A DNA stretch of 64,000 nucleotides from positions 682,001 to 746,000 of the forward strand of contig NC_013159.1 of the NCBI RefSeq assembly GCF_000023865.1, read 5' to 3'. Source of the DNA: Saccharomonospora viridis DSM 43017 (GTDB lineage: Bacteria; Actinomycetota; Actinomycetes; Mycobacteriales; Pseudonocardiaceae). Of this stretch, positions 27,067 through 34,312 are shown piece by piece. The position numbers were made by a program, and so were the translations under genes. Numbering within the stretch: the stretch's first letter is position 1; every line of letters starts with the position of its first letter. The notes below the pieces were generated by a model. It was not told the origin of the DNA. It saw nothing but the letters and a program-made list of their open reading frames with translations, and did not search any database.

Positions 27067-27563
27067 CGGTTCTGCCGGATCCACTCGATCAGTCCGTCGA
27101 CGGCACGTTCGATCATGCCCAGTACCTCCACGAAGCCCTCGTCACCTCCGTAGTAGGGATCGGGTACCTCGGCGTCGTCCGGTGCGGTGGGGTCGAAGCT
27201 GCGCAGCAGCCGCACCTTGTCGGGGTCCTCGGTGTCTCCCAACAGGGAGCGCACGTCCTTCAGATGACCCTTGTCCGCCACCAGCAACAGGTCGGCGTCC
27301 AGGTGCTCGGGGCCGATCTGGCGGGCGGTGTGGTCGACGCTGTAGCCGTGGGCCTTCAGGGTGGCTCGGGCCCGCGGGTCTGCGGGCTCACCGACGTGCC
27401 AGGCACCGGTGCCCGCGCTGCGGACGGACACCGCCTCGGACAATCCGTGTTCGGCCAGCCGGTGCCGCAACACGATCTCGGCCATCGGGGAGCGGCAGAT
27501 GTTGCCGGAACAGACGAAGACGATGTCCATCGGGGAGTTCGTCGAGGAGCTGTGGTCGGCCAT
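27063..27563 (-). CDS. ptpA: Low-molecular-weight protein tyrosine phosphatase
   Basis: 166 residues. The P-loop VCSGNICRSP (CX5RS) lies at about residue 18 and the general-acid motif DPYYGG near the C-terminus, so the catalytic set is complete. The segment LLLVADKGHLKDV replaces the more usual AMDxxH pattern, a small variation. In M. tuberculosis the homologue PtpA (Rv2234) is secreted into macrophages; here a housekeeping dephosphorylation role is more likely. ATG 27563 has GGGGG 3-7 bases upstream; ATG 27530 is an alternative start just before the domain. It leads the operon with the fructosamine-kinase gene. Confidence 0.93.
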   Translation of the reverse strand: MADHSSSTNSPMDIVFVCSGNICRSPMAEIVLRHRLAEHGLSEAVSVRSAGTGAWHVGEPADPRARATLKAHGYSVDHTARQIGPEHLDADLLLVADKGHLKDVRSLLGDTEDPDKVRLLRSFDPTAPDDAEVPDPYYGGDEGFVEVLGMIERAVDGLIEWIRQNR

Positions 27564-27726
27564 ACCCCCAGTGTCCCCGGGCCGCTCGCGTGCCCGCCGG
27601 GTGGGGCCGAAAAACGAGCCGAACCTCCGAGGGTGTTGTTCCCGTCGCTTCCTTGTCGCCCTTTTTCGCGATCCGCTTCTGCGTCGAGTGGCAGCCGAAC
27701 CAGGACGGTACTAAGCTGCCGAACTC

Positions 27727-27757
27727 GTCGACAGAGGAATTTTCTTCCGTTGTCGAC
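27727..27757. promoter_or_regulatory. Inverted repeat upstream of the conservon
   Basis: Imperfect 31-base inverted repeat: GTCGACA and GGAA pair with TTCC and TGTCGAC around a TTTTC loop, with one 2-base mismatch. It ends 8 bases before the ATG at 27766 and includes a GAGGAA element. It could be an operator or a leader hairpin for the Cvn operon. Confidence 0.4.
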
Positions 27758-27898
27758 TTCGTGTCATGAACGCCACAGAAAACCTGGGGGTCTCCCATTT
27801 CCCCGTCGGATGCGCTTCGTGCGCTCACCCCACGTTCGCCGAACGGGCGAGCGCTGCTCGCACTGGTCGCGCCGGTCGCCGTCGCCTGCGTTCTGTGG

Positions 27899-29137
27899 GT
27901 GTGGGTGTGCCTGGAAACCGTTGCGTCACAAAGAATTCCAGTCATAGTTGCGGGTGGTGTGACCGTGGCGTTGCTCGGTGCGGCGACGTTCGTGGCGGTG
28001 ATGCACACCCTGCAACTGTGGCAAGTTCAGCGCCGTGTCGAATCGGTGGAGGATGAACTCACTCAATTGGCTGACGAAATCTTGCCCGTGGCTGCTCGGC
28101 GGCTACGTGAAGGCGCGTCACTAGCCACCATTTCGGCTGAAATTCCGAGCCTTTCGAATGACGTTCCCTTTCGCATTTTGCGGCTCTTTATGAAAGAGAT
28201 CGAAGCGAGCGAACGGCAGCGGGAGGCGGCGATGTCCGCGTGTGCCAACGCGGCGGGCCGCATGCAGGCCATGGCCGTCGGCATGCTCGCCGATCTCCGC
28301 GAGATGGAGTACCGGCACAACGAGGACGTGCTCGGCGATCTGCTCAGGCTCGACCACTACACCGCCCAGGCCGGGCGGATCGCCGACAGCATCGCGGTGC
28401 TGACCGGGGCGCGGACCGGCCGACGTTGGACCAAGCCGATCGTCATGGAGAGCATCCTGCGCGGAGCCATGAGCCGCATCAGCGCGTATCGACGGGTACG
28501 ACTGCATTCGACGTGCACCGCGGCCATCGTGGGATACGCGGCCGAGGACATCATGCACGCGCTGGCCGAGCTGATGGACAACGCGACCAAGTTCTCCAAG
28601 CCGTCCGAGGACGTCCACGTCCATGTCGAACAGCTGTCGTCGGGCGTGGTCATCATCGTGGAGGACGCGGGGATCGGCATGAAGCCGCAGGTGCTCGAAC
28701 GTGCCGAACGCGCCGTGTCGACCACCGAGCCGCTCGACCTCGTCGCCCTGTCCGGTACCCGCCTCGGTCTGGCCGTCGTGGGGTGCCTGGCCCGGAAACA
28801 CCAGTTACGGGTGCGGTTCCGTCGTTCACCGCGCGGCGGTGTCAGCGCGGTGCTGCGCATCCCGGCCGTCCTCGTCACCCAGCCCCGAGCCGAGGACGAA
28901 CCCACCGTGCGCAACCGTCGTCCGGTCGAGACCGACTCGCCGCGCTCGACGCAGCCCGCGTCGCAGTCGTCGGCCGCCCGGTTGCCGAAGCGGCGGCGCG
29001 GTCAGACACTCGTGAGTTCCCCACCACCTCGGACACGGCATCGCGTGGAGACCAAGCCCCGCGCCGACGCGGGTGCCCGGTTCAACGCCTTCCGCGCCGC
29101 GGTGCGGCCGGACACCCCACCGACCACAGCCGATTGA
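27899..29137 (+). CDS. cvnA: CvnA-type histidine-kinase-like sensor of a conservon
   Basis: 412 residues from GTG 27899. One membrane helix (about 12-36, IPVIVAGGVTVALLGAATFVAV), a coiled stretch (about 42-130), an H-box-like region RHNEDVLGDLLRLDHYTAQ, and a GHKL ATPase domain with ELMDNATKFS (N box), EDAGIGM (G1) and GTRLGLAVVGCLARK (G2) follow. A basic, Ser/Pro-rich tail closes it. CvnA proteins head the conservon cassette. The start is doubtful: the same frame continues upstream as a second good membrane helix back to about 27851 with no start codon, and an ATG at 27766 would reach it if one G were removed from the G5 run 27786-27790. I therefore suspect a frameshift or sequence error. 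Confidence 0.82.
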   Translation: MWVCLETVASQRIPVIVAGGVTVALLGAATFVAVMHTLQLWQVQRRVESVEDELTQLADEILPVAARRLREGASLATISAEIPSLSNDVPFRILRLFMKEIEASERQREAAMSACANAAGRMQAMAVGMLADLREMEYRHNEDVLGDLLRLDHYTAQAGRIADSIAVLTGARTGRRWTKPIVMESILRGAMSRISAYRRVRLHSTCTAAIVGYAAEDIMHALAELMDNATKFSKPSEDVHVHVEQLSSGVVIIVEDAGIGMKPQVLERAERAVSTTEPLDLVALSGTRLGLAVVGCLARKHQLRVRFRRSPRGGVSAVLRIPAVLVTQPRAEDEPTVRNRRPVETDSPRSTQPASQSSAARLPKRRRGQTLVSSPPPRTRHRVETKPRADAGARFNAFRAAVRPDTPPTTAD

Positions 29138-29146
29138 GGACTGCCC

Positions 29147-29563
29147 ATGAGCACCACCGATCAAAGTCTCGAATGGCTTCTGCAAAGCCTGTTGGAGCAG
29201 ACCCCCGGGGCACGCCACGCCCTCGTGCTCTCCCGGGACGGCCTCAAGTTGTGCCACACCCGTGGCCTCGACGTCGACCAGGCCGACCAGCTGTCGGCGA
29301 TCGCCGCGGGCGTGCAGGCGCTCGCGCAGAGCGCCTCCGCGGAGTTCGGCGACGGCTCCGGTGGGGTACGGCAGTCGATGACCGAGTTCCACGGTGGGGT
29401 GCTGTTCGTCGTGGGAGCCGGTGAAGGCGCCCACCTTGCGGTGGTGGCCACCGAGAGCGCCGACGTCGGACTCGTCGGGCACAAGATGAACGAGCTGGTG
29501 GAGCAGATCGGCCCGTTCCTCACCGCGCCACCCCGTTACCGTCGTCACGGCCAGCTGACATGA
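29147..29563 (+). CDS. cvnB: CvnB: roadblock/LC7 domain protein
   Basis: 138 residues forming a single roadblock/LC7 domain: LEWLLQSLLEQTPGARHALVLSRDGLK at the start and VVATESADVGLVGHKMNELVE near the end. In conservons this small dimeric protein is thought to act as a scaffold or GTPase-activating element for CvnD. ATG 29147 follows the cvnA stop by 9 bases with GAGGA upstream. Its stop overlaps the next start (ATGA). Confidence 0.93.
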   Translation: MSTTDQSLEWLLQSLLEQTPGARHALVLSRDGLKLCHTRGLDVDQADQLSAIAAGVQALAQSASAEFGDGSGGVRQSMTEFHGGVLFVVGAGEGAHLAVVATESADVGLVGHKMNELVEQIGPFLTAPPRYRRHGQLT

Positions 29564-29949
29564 CCGCCCCGACCGAAGCGGTGTCCGCCGTCGACGACAC
29601 GGTGAAACCCGAGGACACACCCGATCGGCTCTACACCATCACCGGTGGTCGCAGTCGGGCCCCTGACTGCGCGCTCGACCTCGTCACGCTCATCGTGAGC
29701 GAAACCGAACCCATGCCGGGTATGCAGTCGGAGCACGAGCGCATCCTGTGGCTGTGTCAAAGCCCCACCGCGGTCGTCGAGATCGCCGCGGAGCTGGATC
29801 TACCGGTCAGCGTCGTGAAGATCCTGCTGGCGGATCTGCTGGACGCGGGCCAGGTGGAGGCCCGGCATCCCTCCGCGCCCCGTGCGGTCGACCAATTGCC
29901 CGACCCCGCGTTCCTGGAGAAGGTGCTCGTTGGACTCCGTAATCTCTGA
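29560..29949 (+). CDS. cvnC: CvnC: DUF742 protein
   Basis: 129 residues of DUF742, the third member of the conservon. The family features are RLYTITGGRSRAPDCALDLVTLI, a middle block EHERILWLCQSPTAVVEIAAEL with a winged-helix look, and the C-terminal PDPAFLEKVLVGLRNL. The helix-turn-helix-like centre suggests a protein- or DNA-contact role, but none is proven. It overlaps cvnB by 4 bases and cvnD by 20. Confidence 0.93.
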   Translation: MTAPTEAVSAVDDTVKPEDTPDRLYTITGGRSRAPDCALDLVTLIVSETEPMPGMQSEHERILWLCQSPTAVVEIAAELDLPVSVVKILLADLLDAGQVEARHPSAPRAVDQLPDPAFLEKVLVGLRNL

Positions 29950-30565
29950 CCCCGTCGCCTCGAGGCCGGCCACACCGGCTGCGGGGCGGGTGCCGCTGCG
30001 CAGCACGGCGGCGGACGGCGTGAAGATCGTGATCGTGGGTGGCTTCGGCGTCGGTAAGACGACGCTGGTGCGCGCGGTGAGCGAGATCAGGCCGCTCAGC
30101 ACCGAGGAGACGATGACCGAGGCGGGGCGTGGCATCGACATCACGACCGGACTCGTCGACAAGACCAGTACCACGGTGGCGTTCGACTTCGGCCGGGTGT
30201 CACTCACCGACGAATTGGTGCTGTACCTGTTCGGGGCGCCGGGACAGCAGCGGTTCTGGTTCCTGTGGGATCGGCTGTTCGCGGGGACGCTGGGCGCGGT
30301 CGTGTTGGTGGACACCCGACGGATCGAGGACTCGTGGTACGCCATCGATCGGCTGGAGCAGTACGGGATGCCGTTCATCGTGGCCCGCAACAACTTCCCC
30401 GGAACCGCTCACGGACTCGGGGAGCTCCGGGAAGCGCTGTCGGTGCACGACACCGTCCCCGTCGTGGAGTGTGACGCGCGGCAGCGGAGCTCGGCGAAGT
30501 ACGTGTTGATCACGCTGGTCCACCACCTCTACACGATGTCCCGGGCTCGGGGTGGATACGGCTGA
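29930..30565 (+). CDS. cvnD: CvnD: conservon small GTPase
   Basis: 211 residues of the GTP-binding family unique to conservons. The P-loop GGFGVGKTTL is at about residue 34; the switch region contains TTVAFDFGRVSL and LYLFGAPGQQRFWFLWD (the G3-like element), and ARNNFPG stands in the base-recognition region. I choose TTG 29930 because GAGAAGG lies 7 bases before it and the protein then begins MDSVISD, like other CvnD proteins; it overlaps the cvnC end. No P450 gene, sometimes the fifth conservon member, follows. Confidence 0.9.
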   Translation: MDSVISDPVASRPATPAAGRVPLRSTAADGVKIVIVGGFGVGKTTLVRAVSEIRPLSTEETMTEAGRGIDITTGLVDKTSTTVAFDFGRVSLTDELVLYLFGAPGQQRFWFLWDRLFAGTLGAVVLVDTRRIEDSWYAIDRLEQYGMPFIVARNNFPGTAHGLGELREALSVHDTVPVVECDARQRSSAKYVLITLVHHLYTMSRARGGYG

Positions 30566-30589
30566 CGGCGCGTTTGAAAGGATCGGGGC

Positions 30590-31399
30590 ATGGCTTCGAC
30601 AGTGTCCGATGTGATCGCCGCCCTTGATGCGGCTTATCCGCGTGAACTCGCCGAGTCGTGGGATGCGGTGGGCTTGGTGTGTGGTGACCCGGCCGAACCC
30701 GTCGAGCGTGTCCTGGTGTGTGTGGACCCGGTGACCGCGACGGTCGAGGAGGCTGTCGAATGGGGTGCGCAGTTGATCGTGGCGCACCACCCGCTGTTGT
30801 TGCGCGGGGTCCACGGGGTGGGTACCGACACGGCCAAGGGGCGGCTCGTGCATCGGATGGTGCGTTCGCACGTGGCGTTGTTCTGTGCGCACACCAACGC
30901 CGACTCGGCCGTGCCCGGGGTGTCGGACGCCCTGGCCGAGCGGATCGGACTGCGAGTGTCGCGCCCGCTGGCGCCTCACGCCGACGGACGTACCGGTATC
31001 GGGCGGATCGGCGAGTTGCCGGAGTCCGTGCCGTTCGCGGAGTTCGTACGCCGGGTGGCCGAGGCGTTGCCCGCCACGCAGCCGGGTGTGTTGGGGGCGG
31101 GTGACCCCGACCGTCCGATTAAGACCGTTGCCGTCTCGGGAGGCGCGGGGGACAGCTATCTCGCCGCGGCCACGGAGGCCGGGGTGGACGCCTACGTGAC
31201 GGCGGATCTGCGGCATCACCCGGCGGGTGAACACCTCGAACAGGGAGGTCCCGCATTGGTCGGACTCACGCACTGGGCCAGCGAGTGGCCGTGGTGTGAG
31301 CAGGCCGCCGAGGTGATCCGGCAGGTCGATGGGGTGGAGGTGCGTGTATCGACGCTGTGCACCGACCCCTGGACCCTCCGTAGCGGACATGAGTCCTGA
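30590..31399 (+). CDS. Nif3-like dinuclear metal-centre protein
   Basis: 269 residues of the NIF3/YbgI/YqfO family, which forms hexameric rings with a dinuclear metal site. Ligand-bearing motifs are VAHHPLLLRG and FCAHTNADSA near the N-terminal half, and LRHHPAGEHLE and VGLTHWASEWP near the C-terminus. A GTP cyclohydrolase-like activity has been proposed for relatives, but the true function is unsettled. GAAAGGA precedes the ATG by 7 bases. In M. tuberculosis the homologue (Rv2230c) is next to the zinc-ribbon gene, which here is 26.8 kb away. Confidence 0.92.
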   Translation: MASTVSDVIAALDAAYPRELAESWDAVGLVCGDPAEPVERVLVCVDPVTATVEEAVEWGAQLIVAHHPLLLRGVHGVGTDTAKGRLVHRMVRSHVALFCAHTNADSAVPGVSDALAERIGLRVSRPLAPHADGRTGIGRIGELPESVPFAEFVRRVAEALPATQPGVLGAGDPDRPIKTVAVSGGAGDSYLAAATEAGVDAYVTADLRHHPAGEHLEQGGPALVGLTHWASEWPWCEQAAEVIRQVDGVEVRVSTLCTDPWTLRSGHES

Positions 31400-31417
31400 T
31401 AGTCAATGCGTGTATTA
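31400..31417. promoter_or_regulatory. Degenerate copy of the hmg operator, upstream of marR
   Basis: TAGTCAATGCGTGTATTA agrees with the perfect palindrome at 32154-32171 at 13 of 18 positions. It lies 51 bases before the MarR-family start codon in an AT-rich patch, so it may be the autoregulatory site. Confidence 0.4.
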
Positions 31418-31467
31418 ATTCTGAGGTTGTAGGACGCGGTGCGAGCCGGGGTCCTTACAGTGGGGGC

Positions 31468-32034
31468 ATGACCGACGACGACCAGGGCGGAAAGCGCGAC
31501 GAGCGGTACCCGTCCGCGGGTGAACTCGACTTCTGGTCGTTCGTCGAGCTCGCGAATCACCGGCTCGCCACCGAATACGGTTTTCGGCACCAGCTGGCCA
31601 CCGAGGTGCTGCTGACGCTCAACCGCGCCTCGAACATCGTCACCTACGACCTGGAAGCGGCCGTGCATCGACCGCGTGGACTGTCGTGGTCGGGGTTCCG
31701 GCTGTTGTTCGTCACCTGGTTGGCCGGGCCGCTCGAGCCCAAGAACGCCGCCCTGCTCACCGGGATGAGCCGCGCCGCCGTGTCGAATCTGGCGAAGACG
31801 CTGGTCGCGGACGGCCTGCTGGAGCGGACTCCCGACGAGCGGGACGGGCGGTCGGTGCAGTTGTCGCTCACCGAGCGGGGGCATCGCGAGATGGTCGAGG
31901 TGTTCCGCCTGCACAACGAGCGGGAATACGAGTGGACCAACGTGCTCACCGAGACCGAGCAGCGCATTCTGATCATGCTGCTGAACAAGCTCATCACCAA
32001 CCGGAACCAGTTCGACGTGCGGGGACGGAACTGA
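31468..32034 (+). CDS. MarR family transcriptional regulator
   Basis: 188 residues. The winged helix-turn-helix lies in the middle: LTGMSRAAVSNLAKTLVADG (recognition helix) and the wing LERTPDERDGRSVQLSLTERG. Long dimerisation helices flank it. ATG 31468 has GGGGG directly upstream. It is co-oriented with hmgA, which begins 203 bases later behind a perfect AT-rich palindrome, so it most likely senses an aromatic intermediate such as homogentisate and controls the degradation operon and itself (inference). Confidence 0.88.
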   Translation: MTDDDQGGKRDERYPSAGELDFWSFVELANHRLATEYGFRHQLATEVLLTLNRASNIVTYDLEAAVHRPRGLSWSGFRLLFVTWLAGPLEPKNAALLTGMSRAAVSNLAKTLVADGLLERTPDERDGRSVQLSLTERGHREMVEVFRLHNEREYEWTNVLTETEQRILIMLLNKLITNRNQFDVRGRN

Positions 32035-32068
32035 CCGGAGTCCTCCGTCCGATCGGGTGATCGCGCCG

Positions 32069-32109
32069 GTTGATCCACGCCGACCCGTGTTGATCCACGT
32101 TGACCTACG
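32069..32109 (+). repeat. Direct repeats downstream of the MarR-family gene
   Basis: GTTGATCCACG occurs at 32069 and again at 32089, and a variant GTTGACCTACG at 32099, giving two 20-base units with about 15 matches. Could be a regulator-binding array or chance; the unit is not seen elsewhere in the window. Confidence 0.4.
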
Positions 32110-32153
32110 CGGTGTCCGACTGCTTCCTTGTGGTGTGCGTCACTCCCAGAAAT

Positions 32154-32171
32154 TAGTAAATATGTTTACTA
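32154..32171. promoter_or_regulatory. Palindromic operator of the homogentisate operon
   Basis: TAGTAAATATGTTTACTA is a perfect inverted repeat (7-bp arms, 4-base centre), strikingly AT-rich for this genome, 66 bases before the hmgA ATG and 119 bases after the MarR-family gene. Size and symmetry fit a MarR-type operator. Confidence 0.65.
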
Positions 32172-32237
32172 TGTGGCTAGTGCGGTAACCGCGGTCATGC
32201 GTGACCGCCCCGCGCACCGACTTCCAAGGAGGCAGTC

Positions 32238-33437
32238 ATGGCGTACTACCGTCGAGTGGGTTACGTCCCACCGAAGCGGCACACGCAGCACCGCGACGAG
32301 AACGGCAATCTCTACTACGAGGAGCTCATGGGCGAGGAGGGCTTCTCGTCCGACTCCTCGCTGCTCTATCACCGCCACCTTCCCTCGGCGATCGTCGACT
32401 CCCAGGTGTGGGAGTTGCCGGACCAGACGACCACGCCAAACCATCCGTTGCGGCCCCGTCATTTGAGGCTGCACGACCTGTTCCCCGGCGACAGCTGGAA
32501 GGACGTCGACGTGGTGACCGGACGTCGGCTGATCCTCGGCAACGCCGACGTGCGCATCTCGTACGTGGTGGCGGGCAAGGAGTCGCCGCTGTACCGCAAC
32601 GGGCTCGGCGACGAGATCGTCTACGTCGAGTCGGGTGACGCGGTGGTGGAGACCGTGTTCGGTGCCTTGAAGGCGACCGCCGGCGACTACGTGATCCTCC
32701 CGATGTCCACGACGCACCGCTGGGTGCCGCAGGGCGAAGAGCCGTTGCGGGCGTACGCGATCGAGGCGAACAGCCACGTCGCGCCGCCGAAGCGCTACCT
32801 GTCCCGGTACGGGCAGTTGCTGGAGCACGCGCCTTACTGCGAGCGCGACCTGCACGGGCCGACGGAGGTGCTGATCCGGGAGGGGACGGACGTCGAGGTG
32901 CTGCTCAAGCACCGTGGCCCCGGCGGGGTCGTGGGCACCCGCCTGGTGTACCCGTACCACCCGTTCGACGTCGTCGGCTGGGACGGCTGCCTGTATCCGT
33001 ACACGTTCAGCATCCACGACTTCGAACCCATCACCGGTCGCGTGCACCAGCCGCCACCCGTGCACCAGGTGTTCGAGGGGCACAACTTCGTGGTGTGCAA
33101 CTTCGTGCCGCGCAAGGTGGACTACCACCCACAGGCCATCCCGGTGCCCTACTACCACTCCAATGTGGACTCCGACGAGATCATGTTCTACTGCGGCGGT
33201 GACTACGAGGCCCGGAAGGGCTCGGGCATCGGCCAGGGCTCGGTCTCGATCCACCCGGGTGGCCACGCGCACGGTCCGCAGCCCGGCGCGTACGAGCGCA
33301 GCATCGGGGTGGAGTTCTTCGACGAGCTGGCCGTGATGGTCGACACCTTCCGCCCGCTCGAACTCGGTGAGGGGGCGTTGGCCTGCGAGGACCCGAACTA
33401 CGCGTGGACCTGGGCCGGGCGGGGGCCGAAGCAATGA
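32238..33437 (+). CDS. hmgA: Homogentisate 1,2-dioxygenase
   Basis: 399 residues, a cupin-type Fe(II) ring-cleaving dioxygenase that turns homogentisate into maleylacetoacetate, the central step of tyrosine and phenylalanine breakdown. Features are MAYYRRVGYVPPKRHTQHRD, the C-terminal metal region PYYHSNVDSDEIMFYCGGDY, and HPGGHAHGPQPGAYE, which hold the iron ligands. It is shorter than the ~440-residue proteobacterial and eukaryotic enzymes, as usual for actinobacteria. AAGGAGG lies upstream of ATG 32238. First gene of a five-gene run in which each start overlaps the previous stop. Confidence 0.94.
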   Translation: MAYYRRVGYVPPKRHTQHRDENGNLYYEELMGEEGFSSDSSLLYHRHLPSAIVDSQVWELPDQTTTPNHPLRPRHLRLHDLFPGDSWKDVDVVTGRRLILGNADVRISYVVAGKESPLYRNGLGDEIVYVESGDAVVETVFGALKATAGDYVILPMSTTHRWVPQGEEPLRAYAIEANSHVAPPKRYLSRYGQLLEHAPYCERDLHGPTEVLIREGTDVEVLLKHRGPGGVVGTRLVYPYHPFDVVGWDGCLYPYTFSIHDFEPITGRVHQPPPVHQVFEGHNFVVCNFVPRKVDYHPQAIPVPYYHSNVDSDEIMFYCGGDYEARKGSGIGQGSVSIHPGGHAHGPQPGAYERSIGVEFFDELAVMVDTFRPLELGEGALACEDPNYAWTWAGRGPKQ

Positions 33438-34312
33438 CCACATCCGCCTTCCCCGCGTTCGCCAAGGGACTGTGTGACGACGCGGCGATCTTCCCGCCGG
33501 GACTGGCCCCGCTGGCCGAGGCGGTGCCCGCGCACGTACGGCACGTCAACTCGCCGTACGCGGAACTGGTCGGGCCGCTGGTGGTCTCGGCGGCGGCCTT
33601 GGAGGAGCTCGCCGGACTGGTGCCCGTCGACGGGGGAGACCGACTCGACCTCACCGTGACGGTTCCCGACGGACCGTCGGCCGTGCCCGATGTGCTCACC
33701 ACCGTCGCCGCGTTGCCGGTGGAGCTGCGCGCGCTGGAGGTGCCGGTCCCCGCTCCACTGGGCGCCGCCGAACTCGTCGAGGCGCTCGAGAAGGCGGACA
33801 TCGACGACGCCGTGGAGGTGTTCGTCGAGATCCCCCGCGACGAACGCAGGCCGGAGATCATCGCCGCGCTACCGGGCACCCGGTACAAGGCCAAGTTCCG
33901 CACCGGTGGGGTGAAGGCCGAGCTGTACCCCGACGAGGCGGAACTGGCCGCGGCGATCAAGGCCGTCGTGGACGCCCGGGTCCCGTACAAGGCCACCGCC
34001 GGACTGCACCACGCGATCCGCGACACCGACCCGCAGACCGGATTCGAACAGCACGGCTTCCTCAACCTGCTCCTGGCCACCGAGGCCGCGTTGAACGGCG
34101 CGGAGGAGGCCGAGCTGATCCGGCGGTTGGCCGATCGGGACGGTGCCGCGATCGCCGAGCGGGTCGCGGCGCTCGACCCCGATCAGGTGACGGCGGTGCG
34201 CGCGGCGTTCCGTTCGTTCGGCACCTGCAGCATCAGCGATCCGCTCACCGAGCTGGTCGAGCTCGGCCTGCTGCCGACATCGTGCTTGCCCACGTACGAA
34301 AGGACCGTATGA
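33434..34312 (+). CDS. Unknown protein encoded between hmgA and fumarylacetoacetase
   Basis: 292 residues; I do not recognise a named family. It overlaps hmgA and the fumarylacetoacetase gene by 4 bases on each side, so it is co-translated with them. No signal peptide or membrane helix. The middle and C-terminal part reads like a TIM-barrel: FVEIPRDERRPEIIAAL, PGTRYKAKFRTGG, then VPYKATAGLHHAIRD and HGFLNLLLATEAAL, with conserved-looking Lys, Arg and His residues at strand ends. A pathway of this kind needs maleylacetoacetate isomerase between its neighbours, and no glutathione-transferase-like isomerase is present; this product could fill that role or a related one, which is inference only. 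Confidence 0.85.
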   Translation: MTTSAFPAFAKGLCDDAAIFPPGLAPLAEAVPAHVRHVNSPYAELVGPLVVSAAALEELAGLVPVDGGDRLDLTVTVPDGPSAVPDVLTTVAALPVELRALEVPVPAPLGAAELVEALEKADIDDAVEVFVEIPRDERRPEIIAALPGTRYKAKFRTGGVKAELYPDEAELAAAIKAVVDARVPYKATAGLHHAIRDTDPQTGFEQHGFLNLLLATEAALNGAEEAELIRRLADRDGAAIAERVAALDPDQVTAVRAAFRSFGTCSISDPLTELVELGLLPTSCLPTYERTV

